A DNA stretch of 64,000 bases from Lumbricus rubellus (GCA_945859605.1 OX243822.1:7357860-7421859); one strand, 5' to 3'. Counted from the stretch's first letter, positions 11,584-25,042 are shown. The notes: generated by a model from the letters alone, not told the origin. Numbers and translations: made by a program.

Positions 11584-12088
11584 CAGGGGCGGATCCAGAG
11601 GGGGCCAATCCGGCCATATGGGCCCCCATTTAAAACTGCCATGGGACGTGGCCCCCCCATTCGGTTTGAAATTAGTAATACGAATAGGGGTTTCATGGCA
11701 TATTGGCCCCATCAAGAAAATTGCTTCAGATGTGACCCCCCCCCATTGGGTTTTCGGCTGGAGGACTTTAAAAAAGGTCATCAACTATTTTGACGCATGA
11801 AAAAGTACTTTTTTCCTCAGCCAAATACCGATGACTAAAAAAGGTCATCAACTTTTTTGGCGGATGAAACCTCAGCCAAAGACCGATGACTAAAAAAGGT
11901 CATGAACTTTTTGGCGGATAAAAAAGTACTTTTTCCTCAGCCAAAGACCGATGACTAAAAAACAGGTCATCAACTCTTTTGGCGGATGAAAAGTTTTTTT
12001 TCATCAACTTTTTGGCGACGACGAATTTTTTCCCCCAAGATCAAGAATTTTGCCCCACCCCCTTGGAAGAGTTCTGGATCCGCCACTG
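11584..12088. mobile_element. hAT-like MITE with 8-bp target duplication GCCGTAGC
   Basis: The ends are inverted repeats (left CAGGGGCGGATCCAGA, right TCTGGATCCGCCACTG), flanked by the identical 8-mer GCCGTAGC at 11576-11583 and 12089-12096. An 8-bp duplication with CAG...CTG ends fits hAT. The interior (about 11770-12010) is roughly four tandem ~60-nt units containing GGTCATCAACTTTTTGGCGG and GACCGATGACTAAAAAA. There is no transposase, so it is non-autonomous. The target appears to be another repeat beginning GGCCGTAGCCAGGATTT. Confidence 0.88.
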
Positions 12089-12362
12089 GCCGTAGCCAGG
12101 ATTTTAAATATCACGAAAAGCATTAAATACCGCCCGAGTAATAGGCTAATTTGTCCACTGCTTACCATCATACCGTAAATATGTTATTATTAACTCTTTT
12201 GGCCGAAAAGTTACATCCATTAGGCCTAATGTGCTAAATCAAGCGCATCCAGAATAGTCAATACGGTACACAAAATTAATATGCATGCGTGCTCTGCCTT
12301 TACAGTCTCAGATCGCGTAGTAATAGTTTTATAATAATCTTATAGCGATGAGTTGATGGCTG

Positions 12363-12597
12363 CCATTTGTTTGCTTGTTTGTTCGCTTGTTATAGCGCCA
12401 CTTGAAGCTCACTATTCAGAGGTGCTTCGGACTACAGTGCGGACACTGCATCAGAGATTCACGCCGAAGCGCACGAGCAATAATGCGAGTGAAGGACTTG
12501 CTCAATGTCCCTATACACAGCGGCTTGAGGTGGATTCGAACCTGGAACTCTACGGTTCCAAGGCACCGAACCAACCACTACACCACCGCACCCCACA
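12363..12597 (-). repeat. tRNA-derived SINE
   Basis: On the minus strand it starts GGGGTGCGGTGGTGTAGTGG (A-box-like) and has GGTTCGAATCCACC (B box), then GAGCAAGTC, GCGCTTCGGCGTGA, TGCAGTGTCCGCAC and GGCGCTATAACAAGCG, ending in a T/G-rich tail as seen on +. The same family is at 37120, 47386, 55026 and 63451. Confidence 0.88.
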
Positions 12598-13569
12598 ATA
12601 TATAGGCCTATGTAATATTCTCGGAGGAAAATAGTGAAAGATTGAATTAATGATGAACGCCAATAATAACTGAACCATAAACCTGAAACATCTGAAATCA
12701 TCTTTATTGAAGCAAAAACTGAAATGTAAGGAAGTTCATATCAATCGAACAGCAATTCATCTCAAGAAATTATCTCCTATATCGAGGCTAACAGTATAAT
12801 ATAATAAAATAGTTTTTGTCACATTTTGCTGCGTTACGTTTTTGAATCTTCAAAAAGCAGTGGGTGGTCTCAGTAAAAGCGATCTAACTTTTGTGCTGTT
12901 TGAAATACCTTGATGAAATCTAGCAGTAGTATGTAAATATACATTCCCTTTAAGCTTGTAAAATTTGATTTAAATATTCCTACTTCTGGCCAAGATAATA
13001 TTATTGACAAAAACCCGTTGGGGTCTTTTTATGGTCCACCTTGTAGAGCCTTGCTCCGTATTCAAAGTGACTCTATGGCTTAACCTCCATAGACTCTGTA
13101 CTGACAGCAAAGTGGACTAAAGCACCATGGCTATTGCGGACTTAATTTTATATACAGGCCTAACGCCGGTGAATAGGCTAAGCAGATCCCGTGCGGCAAT
13201 TTCAGGTTTTTGCAATAGTAGCCTATAAGATATTGATAAGCTGTGCAGTGTGCACAGTTGTGAATGCTTACACAGCGGTATTCCATTCAAGTTTAATATC
13301 TAGTCTAGGCCTAATCAATACTATTTGCGTTCGAGCCCTCAGGCGAGGTTAAACGTTATGGTCTAATTTGGTCACGTTTACAGTTTTTAGCAAGAGCTTG
13401 AAAAATGCAAGGCAGAAAATCAAGAGCGTGTTTATTTTTCATAGATATTAATTTCTTAATGTACCGGTAGATATGTGAGCGTCACTTTGTATAGCCTATC
13501 ATTATAGTGTCATTAGTGCTTCAGTGCGTAAATATTTGTTAAAAACCCAAGAAAAATTTATGTCAATTT
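12598..13569. other. Intergenic DNA; candidate poly(A) signal for copy 2 at 13431-13436
   Basis: No gene was recognised. TTTATT on + at 13431-13436 (AATAAA on -) lies ~135 nt past the copy 2 stop and could serve as its polyadenylation signal. Confidence 0.4.
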
Positions 13570-16500
13570 TCATGGAGGGCAAGTGCCCCCTTCCGCTCTC
13601 GCCTTACGTGCCATCGCCTTTGGCCGCAAAATAAAATTTCTAAATCTTAGCTGGTTATTCAGGTCAATGTCAATCAAGCTCTCCTTTGCTTCTTCCCAAG
13701 TTATTATTTTCCAGTCTTCTGGGATTTCTGGACGCAAAGCCTTGTGATGCTGAGCAAGTTCTTTGTCAAACTGAGCCATGAACCATTTCCAGTATAACGA
13801 AGTCTTTGGGTCTTCACTATGTGGTATATCCCAGTTTGCATATTCCGCTACTTCTTTGTAGTTTTTGAACGATTGGTAATTCCAGTTAAACATGTTGTGG
13901 TACCATTTGGAATATTTTTGCACGGTTCCCGGGGTTCTGATACTTTTGCTAGAGCCAACCATTGTTTGACAAGTATCTATGATTAATTTTCTCGGCTTCA
14001 TCTGTTCGTTGACAGCTGCGTCATTAGTTTCCTGTATGGATGTCAACCATCCCGAGCTATCTACTGTACCTCTCACCCCCATTGGGTAATGATCAGCACG
14101 ATGATCTCCAGCGTGTTGTTGCAGTGATTGAGAACAAGGTGCTGAACAGAAAGGACATTTCTCTCGACATCCCATTATCTTCTCCAACACTATTCGAAGT
14201 GCAGCTTTGTTGTCTTCGTATACGAGTGTTTCAAATAGAGAATTGGCCTGGTTAAGAAAGTCTGCGTATAATTTGTCAATTGTTTCGAACACTGCTTTTG
14301 TGAAGCCGTCCAGAACACTTATTCTGAAATCAATTGCATTTCCTGTGTTCATGTGCTCTTTGAAAATTCGAATATATTCTCTTGCACAACCGCTGCCCTT
14401 TGTGTCTGCCTGCCTTAGTGCTTCTTTAGCTTTCGCCACAACCTCTCCTACGATATTTCTCACCATTTCCTGAAAAGCACTTTCAGAATAATTTTTCTTC
14501 GTAAGCGTTTCTTTCAGTAACTTCAATATTAAATCCAAGAAAAAGTTTTCACTGGCTTGTGATTCAGCCATCTCAGCGTACAACATAAATTTCTTTAACA
14601 TTATTTCTTTTCCGATGTCTATATGGGTTAAATTGTGAGTCTCTTGGCCAAGATCTATTAGAATCGTTTCAAGAAAGGCCCGTTTGGACCGAAACGTAAA
14701 ATGTGTACTTTTTTCCATGCACACCTCTGTTTTAATCAATTCACCGAGATCTGTAACGAAAGACCGTTTTGCGAATTCGAGGATTTGCTTGCTGACAGCG
14801 TCACTGTTCACCTCTACCGATACCTGTCGATAATTAGAGACGGAACGACTGTGGCGTTCACTGACATCGGGGAATGGGTCGGTCATGGAAATGAAGCTTT
14901 TACTGTTTTCGAGCGATCGATTGTAAGTAAAATGCCAGACAAATGTCATGAATCGACTGGTGTAATCAAAGGTGAAGCTATTTCCTGGCGGGAGGGCTGA
15001 ACATAATATTTCATTTGCCCCAGGACGAGCTTCATGGTGCATTTCCGCTAAGATTTCCAACAGCTGACCAGCATTGGATATAATCCGTTGCAAATGCAAA
15101 GAATCGAAATCTGCCTGTCTCTGAGTTACAAACTGCGACTCCCACATTTTGCGAGCATCTTTCAGCATGCTGTTAGCCGCGTAGACGTAATATGATTGCA
15201 TGTAAGCATTATTCGTTGCTGTGCGTGAACTTGCTTCTTCTTCGTTCTGAACTATGTCTTTCTCAGTTACTTGCGGCATTTCATCAACTAGAGGTGTTTT
15301 GAATATGTCTGCCCAATTAGCACTATTGAACTGCACGGTGTAATTCGGCAACAATTTGTCGACTGATCCGCAAATTGTTTGAGTGATATCACGTTCTGCA
15401 ATCTTAATTCTCTCATCTGCTAACAATTTGCATTCGGCAATGAGATGCTGCCATGATTCCTCGAATGCTATCAGTTCTGTTTCACTAAATTTGTTTTTAT
15501 CCACTTCTTCACTCTGCTTTTCCAAATGAGCCATCCTTGTTTTCAAGTCTTTAACTTTTTGATCCGTGCCAATTTTAAGATTCTTCATATGGACAAGTAT
15601 GTCATTTGCCATTTCATCGTCAATACGACGAAGTTTTCCTTCTCGTAGTGATTTAAACCCAATTGCATACTTTTGCTTCGAAGCTGCAGAGTTAGGCCTA
15701 TCAGTGGCGTCAAATACGTCTTGCAATATGGCCTTAATTTTCTTAGAATTCTCATCCGCAGCTTTTTCTGCCCTGATTTCCTCGACACTTGTTAAAGACC
15801 AAATGAATTCACGTCTCTTTGTCTGTTCAATTTTGTCTAAAGTTTTTAATACGTCCATTCGGTGAGACATTTTATCATTTATGGTGGTACTTGCTAATAA
15901 CTCTTGTGTGTTTTTAGAACAAAGCCCAAAGTCGTCGTGAAGCATCGCATTCCAAACATCAGACATGCGATGGGAAAACCCTGAGATTGTCAACTTTGAA
16001 AGACTATTTCTCATCAAATGAATCACGTATTGCCTTAATTCATTTGTTTTTGCAATGTAATCTTGACTTGTTCTGGCCTTTGGTGGTGTGCCATTCCATA
16101 AGTCCGGAAAATACCACGAATGTTTGTCAGGATCATACTTGATCACTTGAGTGAATTTAGTTATGTCTGTGAAACCTTCTGCACGGCCAGCCGTCTCTAT
16201 TGCTTTGTCTAACAATATAAACTGCTTCTCTTGACCCAACTGATTACTTTTTTCTGCATCAACAGCCGGAACATTTTGATGCACAAACATGCATCTTGGC
16301 ATAAACTCCAGTTCCGCCTTGGTTTTCCTGACACGAATTAAACCATGAGCAACAACCTGAAGAGTATCTTTCATTTCGGACCAGTTTTCTCCCTTAATGT
16401 TGATAATGGTAGCATCGGCCAAACCAATGGCAAAAGTAGCCAATTCATTGTCTCTGAAAATCGACTTCCCTGTAAACTCTGAGGATCCAAGACCTTCTGT

Positions 16501-18606
16501 GTCCACAACCAAAATGTAATCGAATTCTACAACCAGACTTTCTTTATCAACAGGTACTAGCTGGCAGTAGATTCCTTTTGTGCATCGTCCAGCGCTCACT
16601 GGAAATTGAAGACCGAAGAGTGCATTGAGTAAGGTTGACTTTCCCGAACTTTGAATTCCAATTATCGACAAGACAAATACCTTTGCGCTCTTAGTTAAAA
16701 TGTTGATTTGATCAAACACTGCTTTCAGCCAAGTTATTGGAACATTTGAAGCATCACCATCCATTAATTCCAGCGGATGACCCTTCAGAAGCAGTCTAGC
16801 CACAATTGAAGAAAAATTGCGAATGGTATCGGTCATTAAAGGGGCTTCTCTCAGTTCCTCTCTCATATGCATTTCTTCCGAAATTACTGCTTCATATATC
16901 TGTCCATGCTCACGTAGAAAGTGCTCCAGACCAATGGCGCTGTTTGCAAATTTCAACTCAATTTTGCGTAGCTTTTCTTCAGATTCTTTTTCTTTTGTCT
17001 GCTGCTGATGATTTTCTCGGTTTTTTACTCTCGTATATTCTTCTCTGATGTTTGAAATGACAACTCGGCGTCTGGCATCCAATTTTATCTGGCATGAATT
17101 AATGAAATATAAAAGACTTTGCTCTTGCAAGAGATGAAATTCTAAAGAAAATGGTTGAGCAACAGCGTTTTATTGGATAAGACTTCGACATTGCACGTCT
17201 CTTTGGCGTCTTATTTCCATTTCTTTTTCTGCAATAAAATTTTCGCCTTGATCATTATTTTCTGACTTTCTTCGTTGCTCGCGTTGAAGTTTTCCAATTT
17301 TTCTCCATGGTTCATCTTGCAGAGGAAGTATCACTGGTTTACAATCCAAAGGAAAATTCAAAACGAAACGAATAAATTTGTCGGCACTTGTCTTCCCCAA
17401 TTTGTATTCCGACTTATCTTCGTCAAGTGAAAATCCTAAATTCTTTACTCTTTCGGTATTTTTGGCATACATGGGCATTTGATGCAAGTGTTCTGCTTTG
17501 AAGAATTTTGAAATCGCGTCTCTTAAGTGGTTCGCAAATTCAACGTCACTGATTTTCTCTCCATCTTCACAGCAATCACCAATCTCTGCAAAGACAAAGC
17601 CACGCTCAATAAGATCATCCATAAATGTTAATGTTTGTTCATCATCATTTTCGGGACATGTGGATGAACTACAACAGACAACGGCCTTTGTTTTTGACAC
17701 GTCAACATCCTTTAGCGTGCTCTCGTACAATTCCTTAAACGATTCAAATGTGTCCACCATGAGAACAATCAGCGTTGATGTCTGGCAAAGAAATTGTGTT
17801 TGCTTTGTATATTCTCTCGCATCTCCACGAAGATTTAGTGCAGTGAAAAATCTACAATTGAAATCTTCTTCAGAAGCTGTTGATGACTGAAACCATGCAG
17901 CTTCTATGGATCCGTTTGATATTGATCTTTTGGCGGATCCGTGAGAACATCCTCTGTGAAAGAATGTATTGAAAGAGTTTGGGTTGATCAGCTCATTTAT
18001 CAGTTTTGACTTGGATCTATGCAACTTTCCAACGCGAATAAACGACACAACTGGATGTGTAACGTCAACTAATGTATCGGTCAAAGCGGCTGAGCTCTCT
18101 CGTGTTTGATCTTGCACCTCCGGGACCAGACTTCTTAGAGCCAAAAGCAGCAGTGTGGGTGAACCATTTCTTATATCTGGAAGCAGAATCGGAATACTTA
18201 GCTTATTGACAAACATTTTCTCTACCAAAATCTGTCTGAGAAAGTCATCACAACAGTTCATTACAACAACCAACAAATCCATTGGATGCAATTTTCGTCC
18301 ACTCTGTACTGGTTTGTCCCTCCTCCTGAATGATCGACTGATGTTCTGCTGTGGTCTGGCACCATCCGAAACGCATTGACTTTTGGCATCTGTTTCTGTG
18401 TTGCTTAAACACTTATTAATTTCTGTTGTAACAGAAACCACTGCTGCGGAATCGAACATAAGTAGTTTTCTTACAATTTCAAGGCCATACTGCTCTTGAC
18501 AACCATTCTGAGATTTCCCACGCAACTTGATTGCTTCACTGAAAGAAAGTTTCTGAGGATAGTAATCGGTCAGTTTCAGATCTTCCAACAGATCAATTGA
18601 AGCCAT
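13570..18606 (-). pseudogene. Very large inducible GTPase (VLIG/GVIN-like), copy 2, one in-frame stop
   Basis: One reading frame of 1,679 codons including the end stop, interrupted only by TAA at 17172-17170 (codon 479). The stop falls where copies 1 and 4 have a glutamine codon in RSLIQQNEV or GLIQQNEV, so it looks like a single CAA-to-TAA change; frame and homology continue unbroken on both sides. The part before the stop (478 codons) holds the YYPQKL N-terminus and the HPMDLLVVVMNCCDDF block. The part after it holds the G domain (GIQSSGKS from residue 650, DTEGLG, FVHQN), the helical region and the CREKCPFCSAPC cluster. The C-terminus runs about 20-30 residues past the ends of the other copies, so the ancestral stop has probably been lost. 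A splice acceptor (TTGTAG, AG at 18623-18622) precedes the ATG by 15 nt. It could be a young pseudogene, a polymorphic null, a sequencing error, or two separately translated halves (an ATG at 17130). Confidence 0.9.
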
Positions 18607-19000
18607 TCTTCGGAATATTATCTACAAGTTCAAGTTTTAAGAAAGCGATAGATACGACATCTTTACGATATAGAACAGTTGGATTATAATGTGGCAAAAT
18701 AGCGCCTAATAATTATTGAGAAGCATTTCCAGTCTTGGCCAGGTTGCTTGAAACCTCTGTGCCTTTGATAGTTTAGGGTAGAACTTGATTTTCACGATTT
18801 TTAGTAAAAGTATTACCGCACCAAACTTGGGTCAATTCGGATGTGAAGCAGGGGAAGGGGACGATAAGGGGCGGTGGAGTCTGGAGAAGAAGGCTGTTTT
18901 GATTCGTAAGAATACTAAGTTCTTAATTTTTAAAATGTTCATAATTGCAGAATTGCAAATTGTTCATGGTGACAAGATTAGATTCAAAGTTTGGTGCTTA

Positions 19001-19187
19001 TGGGTTATCTACCCTGATTTTTTTTCAGCGTTGTCATTCCACGTCTTTTCCGTGAGGTTCGGTTAGGGCTCAGGTTAGGCATCGTGAGGGTCGTTTAGGG
19101 TTAGTGTTAGGGTTAGTTTAGCCATTAGAAACTGGTCGATTCATGGCAAAAGACACTGTGTCAAAATAAATCAGGGTAGATAACCCA
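19001..19187. mobile_element. Short MITE-like inverted repeat, GGGTTATCTACCCTGATTT ends
   Basis: TGGGTTATCTACCCTGATTT at the left is matched in inverted orientation by AAATCAGGGTAGATAACCCA at the right. The interior includes a few degenerate GGTTAGGGTTAG-like words. No clear target duplication was seen. Confidence 0.6.
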
Positions 19188-19356
19188 CAATACCCAAAGT
19201 TTTTCTATATTGCTATTTTTCAATGTTTTAAACTTTTCTTGATTTTATGTTTGTGAGTTTCAAGATTTCCCGATTTCCAGGTTTTCAATTTAGAAATATC
19301 AACTTTAGTCGATACTTCGTTGAAAGAGTCGGAGTTTTTAAGTTCCACCATGTTAA

Positions 19357-20632
19357 TCCATTAATGCCCAACTTTTTTTAATCTCAAACACAATTTAAGG
19401 TAAAATCCCATGCCAGAACACGAAAAATAGCTTCTGTTTTGATTGGGATGCTGCAGTTTTGTCGTAAAATGGTTTTTAAATCATGTTCCACTTGTGGAAC
19501 ATTGGGCACATGCAATACCCATTATTTGTTATATGCAACTTCAACATCGCATGGTATCCGGACATTACCCTCTGCCATTACCCCACTGCCTCTACATCCC
19601 GACTATTACCCCCCCCGACCATTACTCCCCGTAGGACATTACCTCCCTGCCATTACCCCGTCTGTTCACATTTGGGGCCAGCTTATGTATGTATGCATGT
19701 ATGTATACATGTATATAATTTATGTATGTATGTATGTATGTATGTATGTATGTATGTATGTATGTATGTATGTATGTATGTATGTACGTATGTATGTATG
19801 TGTGTATGCATGTATGTATGTATGTATGCATGTATGCAAGTATTATGTATGTTCATATGTCTTTATATATGTATTTATGTATTCATACATACATACATAC
19901 ATGCATACATGTATGTAAGCGTAAAAATACATTCATAACGTACGTAAGTACATACGTACGTGCGTACATACGTACATATGCACATACATACATACATACT
20001 TACATGCAAACACACATACTTACTTACTTACATACATACAAACATACATACGTCCTTACATACATACTTACAAACATACATACATACTTGCATAGAAATC
20101 TACCCAGTGTACTCACATACTTACATACAAACTTACACACATACTTACATACTTGGTACATACATACATGCATGCTGTTATACATACTGACATACCGGTA
20201 TACGCATACATACACTGGATCTAAATGTAAACAGAAAAGGTATTGCTAGTGCCCTATGTTCCACAAGTGGAACATGTCAGACAGACGGTGTTTATAATAA
20301 ACCGGTGGCTGTAAATCGATATAATTTATTTATGCTGAACGGAGAGTGTTCATAAAACAGGAAACACCAAATTAAAACAAATCTTACAGTTGTGGATAGC
20401 TTACCTCTTTTTTCCAGCGATTGAAACAAATGGCATTTTATAATTGAACGTTTACATACTTACAAACTGTGAGAAAACACTTATTTACCGCTCAACTTGG
20501 TAAACCATAATATGAAATTATAAACACCAACATAGACCAACAATTATATGTAGCAAACAAGAACAAAAAACAAAGTACAGGTCGTGGCCACCACTTTTAG
20601 TGGAATGTTCCACAACACTAGGCACTAATGGG
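19357..20632. mobile_element. piggyBac-like TTAA MITE, 1.28 kb, with TATG/CATA microsatellite (copy A)
   Basis: Flanked by TTAA at 19353-19356 and 20633-20636. The left end is TCCATTAATGCCCAAC and the right end GGCACTAATGGG, imperfect inverted repeats. Inside are a CATTACCCC minisatellite (~19563-19660), long (TATG)n from 19685 and (CATA)n to ~20215, bracketed by TGTTCCACTTGTGGAACA (19484-19501) and its reverse complement (20257-20274). No transposase is present; the frames seen are microsatellite translation. It is clearly the same family as the element inside GTPase copy 3 at 41064. TTAA target duplications and CCC-type ends fit piggyBac. Confidence 0.85.
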
Positions 20633-20742
20633 TTAATTAAGAGATGTGTGAAAGGTGACATTGTGACGCATGGTCTTTTGAATTTTCAAGTTATAAGATG
20701 GTTTTAAGTAGCAGCAATAGCAGTGGAAAAAGTGAAGATACG

Positions 20743-21531
20743 TAGGGTAAAGTGCCTAATTACTGGCCATTTTGCTGGTGACCATTTTTAAAATATATTA
20801 TTATTATAGCTTTAATTGTTTTTATTTCCAACCTGTTGCAAATTTTTCCGCCTAGTGCAGTGCAATTTTTTTAATGCAGCCCGGTTTCGAGATTAAGCCA
20901 TGTAGTAAAACAAACTCCCGGTACAGCGCTGAAATGTCAATGATTTTTTTTCTCTCATAAAATGAGTTAGGAGGAGATCTGAGAGGCTGGGGATCACTTT
21001 TTGGATATATTATTATCGTATCTTTAATTATTTGTTATTTTCAGCTTGTTGCGACTTTTTTCCCGGGTAGTACATTGCAGTTCTTTTAACGAATCCCGAC
21101 TAATATGGCGGCTACCGGAAACCGAAATTTGTCAAGTTCGTACCATAGAATCTAAAGTAAATGTAATCTGCCTATGGCATACATCGCCGTCAAAAGGGCG
21201 GATGACAGTGGGCAGTTTCAAATCTCGTCACATATTCTGACGACAGCAAGGTCCGGAGTCGACGTACTGTTTGTTATCTATACTGTGCTTACACTTCAAA
21301 ACCATGCCAGTAATTGGTCATGTATGGCCAGTAAATGGGCATTTTAACAAAATCTTGAATTTGTTACATTTCTCTTTTGCTTCTGACCAATTTTGCCAAA
21401 TTTTGCTTTGAATTGCAGGTGATTTTCATTATCTAAAATTTAATATATGATAAGCTAAATTTACCACAATGTTGACTAATGTAAATAATATTTTTAAAAA
21501 CTTGCGGCCAGTAATTGGGCACTTTACCCTA
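20743..21531. mobile_element. TA-flanked MITE (Tc1/mariner or pogo type)
   Basis: The left end TAGGGTAAAGTGCCTAATTA and the right end TAATTGGGCACTTTACCCTA form ~26-bp inverted repeats (with CTGGCC continuing), beginning and ending in TA. No transposase ORF. A TA duplication is the usual mark of the IS630/Tc1/mariner group; the family is otherwise unassigned. Confidence 0.75.
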
Positions 21532-24500
21532 GACAGAGGCTGGAGGGGAGGGGATGGTTTTTACGAAATTTTTATTTTTTTAAATTTAAGACGGAAAAAA
21601 TGTCGACAGACTGGACGGGTATGAGAAGGAAGAGAGGTAGGCCTAGGTATTTGTAGCACTATACTGGCAGAAATAGGACTTCCTACGATTCCAGGCCAAT
21701 TCAACAAATGGCTCCAGCTCGACCATCTATATAATGGCATGATATTGACTCCATTTCAAACTCGCGAATGCAGAAAACTGCTACAATTGAAATTAAAATA
21801 TTGGAGGAACAAGAAGAGACACCATGACAATTTTTTGGTGAACTTGGAGTATCTGAGAGCTCTTTCCAGTGGTGTAAATTTCATTTCTCCATGACCTATC
21901 AAACATGATGATCTTTGACCTTGAAAATTGTCTTCGGAATGAAATTTTCCAACTTTGGAAGGCCATATGGTAGTAGGCATGCATCAGAAATTCAAAATTT
22001 TTGCATATTTTTGTAGAGAAAGTACATTAGTATCAGGAGTTGTTAAAATATTCTTATAAAAAAATTCAATTTGGCCACACCAGGGCACCAAAGTGTGATC
22101 ATCAGACAATCACGAGTTTTTTTCACCCTATTTTCAGTTGGGTCCTAACATCAGAATTTTCAACACTGATATTTCATTTCTTCAGCATGTCATCTAAACC
22201 ACCACAAAGACTAAAAACATCCTGAAAATTTCATAAAATTATCTGCTATATTAATGAAGTTATGAGCTTCTGAACGTTGCTACAAATTTAGACGTGAGTT
22301 CCAAAACGTCGAAAACGAGGTCACCCCTGACGTCTTTGAAAATTAATATCTTCAAAATTACTTGAGATAATGATATGAAATTTGGCACAGTTTCCTCCAA
22401 TACCATAATTGACATTCTGAAAAATTTTCATTTGAATCCGAGATGGTCGAGTAGGAACTTTTGGAAAAATTTGTTGAATTGAGACGGAATGACCCTGACA
22501 GCATAATTCTTTATAACGACTGCGTAAGCTTATATTGGGAAATTGATTACATTACATCAAGGTTTTTACTGTTATTCCTACAATCATCATGACAAAAGGC
22601 ATCTTGTAGATTTTTGTGAATATATTAAAAAAAAGTTAAGTTAGATTATATACAAATTCACAATTCCTATACTACCTACAGTGGCATTCTTATATTAAAA
22701 TATATTATTTTGAGGTCTTATCTGCTCCGTCAGATAGTTCTTTTCTTGTGTTTGACTGGTTATTCTCCACGGACAGTTCAGACACGGAAGACGGAGATGC
22801 TGGTTGGCATATGTAGATTCGCACCAGTAGTCGCTACTTCACCGACGACACAGACGTTGACTTGACGGTTGTCTCAATCAAGACGTTGACTTGACGGCTG
22901 TCAAGTTGTTGCTCGCAGAGCTAGCTTGCCGTAATTAACAGTTCGAATACAGGGATATCCAGCATAAATTTAGCTGGATGAAACCTGCCTTTATTTCGAA
23001 TGTTACGTAAGAAAGTCTGACCGTACTCAACGACGTGCAGTTTTCTAAGTCCATAGAAACAACGGTGAAGATCTGGTGAAGAGCACTGAAGACGAATAAC
23101 TCCTTCTTTCGAATTCAACAGTCACAGTTCATAGTCCGCAACTCAACCGATCACCATTACTCTCCAACCAACGCACAACGACCTTAAACTAGTCGTTTCA
23201 AATACATCCACTCGACTCACGCAGTCCGACGTAGTGTCCGCAATGGGTATAACAACCCAACTACACTTGACGACTACGACAACTCGAAGTCCTCCTGATT
23301 CGATCTAGACGACTCGAAGCTTCTCCCAACGACCCTACGAATCGGTCTCCAAAACTCGAAACCTTCTTCCGTTGGCCTTCTCCAACTGACCAAACGGCTC
23401 TTTTTAAAGACCCGAACCTTTAATCTGATTTGTTGTCATCCTCCTGTTGCTAAGCGACGTCTCCTTACGTCAGGGTAGCCTACGTCACTTCCTCTTCCGC
23501 CTCATGAATTAATTAAGTTTTATATATAGCCACTGTTTTACCTAATGCCACTGGTAATTATCTGTCTTATACTAGGTACCTATTTTGTGTAATTAAAATA
23601 TACAGACAATAGTTAATTTGATAAAAATGTACACGCTACAGTATTTAACTCTTAGCTGCATGCAGTGCATGGGTTAACTATTTCCAGTGTACTCTTCGAT
23701 TTTCTAAGATGTAAGGCTGAAGAAGTGTAGAAAGTGTCGGATGGAGTAGGCCTATGAGAAGAAGAGATGGGATGGAGGCGAGAGGTGGGCCTAGATGTGG
23801 AAGAAACTGTGCTGTGTATGACACATGAAATATTGCTTTGCACGGTATACTTCACCGTTCTCTAGGATGCAAGACTGAAGAAGTGCATGGAGAGTTCGGT
23901 TATGTAGCATTGTAGCCTATGTGCAGAAGAGGTGGAGTGTAGAAAGTAGAGGAGGATATGATATGGATGAGGGACACTTTGTAGTATGGATCGGTCTTTC
24001 TCACGATACACGTAAGAATTTTCATTAGATTTTCCAGGTTATATTGACGAGTTGATTTTTTAGAGCCATGCAGTGCAAAGCAGGTCGTGTACTCGAGCTG
24101 CATTTTGTAAAAAAAGCGCATAAATATAATCAATATCTCATGTCTACCTTTATTGCTGATAGGCTGCTGTATTGACCCTATGCTAGTAGGTTTGTTCGGA
24201 CTTTGTGACACACGGACATGAGTCTTTAGCCGACTGCAGGTGTACCATTTAATGATTCTGAGAAAGTAAAATCCATTGAAAATGTCTTCGCATAGGCATA
24301 TAGCCTAGGGCCCGGCCCTAAGACATAATTACGGGATAGGCCTATAGCAATCTTGTACAGGCCTGCTGCTAGTCCTTTCACAGACACACGTCGGCATATC
24401 GTAAAGCTAACATGACATGCAAACGTTGAAAATTGACCATAAATTTAAGAATATTTAGAAAAGTATGTCAAAACACATTGTCAAACTTGATAATTTATGA

Positions 24501-25042
24501 CTAGGCCTATTGCGCCGTTTTGTGCAAGAATGGCATATTATACTGCAACTCATTGCCCCTTATTAATTAATAATTAATTTGGCTATGCAACAAAACTTTC
24601 TGGCAATAATGTGTTTTCTACAGTCACTGTTAAAGTTGTCACGACCTTTTTTTATTTGCTAGTTGCCAAAAAAGAAGCTTTACAACCTACCTCATGTGGG
24701 CTAAAGATACAATAGCAAATGAGTCTGAATCTTATTAGGGCCTACTAGAATGAAATATCTTTAATTTGGCGCATTAAGAACAAATAAAGGTTAAAGACGA
24801 CGGCGTTATAATATTATTATGCATGTTGTATCGGTTCATTTTGCTGGGCATCCTTGTATATGATACATACCATTTTGGTCCTTCCCCATATAAAAACATT
24901 CTATGAATAAGCTTTCATATGCAGTGGGTTTAGACGGCGTTTGTTCCTTGGAATATTAATTCTAGTAGTTAGAGGAACAGTGAACAATTTTAATTTTGCA
25001 TTTGTCATGACCTACATCATGCCTCTATTGAAATGCGCTTTA
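21532..25042. other. Intergenic DNA, no gene recognised
   Basis: No exon or ORF could be supported. A ~175-nt direct repeat (TCTAAGATGTAAGGCTGAAG near 23703 and TCTAGGATGCAAGACTGAAG near 23860) is visible. The GACGTTGACTTGACGG word is duplicated near 22853 and 22882. Parts near 22030-22450 look like old transposon sequence but have no defined ends. Confidence 0.45.

Noticed and set aside
12500..12597. tRNA gene (A and B box present)
   Set aside because: The sequence continues into a conserved SINE body, occurs several times, and no cloverleaf with a proper acceptor stem is evident; tRNA-derived SINE instead.
12353..12634. Recurring small frames with VCALVIAPL...TVRTLH and similar (also 47347, 55006, 63461)
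   Set aside because: All fall inside tRNA-derived SINE copies and translate the same repeat.
17130..18606. Two independent genes in copy 2
   Set aside because: Both parts are in the same frame and match one continuous protein in copies 1 and 4, so one interrupted gene is the simpler reading.
19060..19125. Telomeric TTAGGG array
   Set aside because: Only a few degenerate GGTTAGGG-like words inside a small inverted-repeat element; not a telomere or interstitial array.
19622..20249. Long Tyr/Met/Cys/Val- and Ile/His/Thr-rich open frames
   Set aside because: They are translations of the (TATG)n/(CATA)n microsatellite, as are those at 41413-41944; not genes.
22700..23520. Possible LTR of a retrotransposon
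   Set aside because: Repeated GACGTTGACTTGACGG words and GC-richer composition drew attention, but no TG...CA ends, target duplication, second LTR or polyprotein could be shown.
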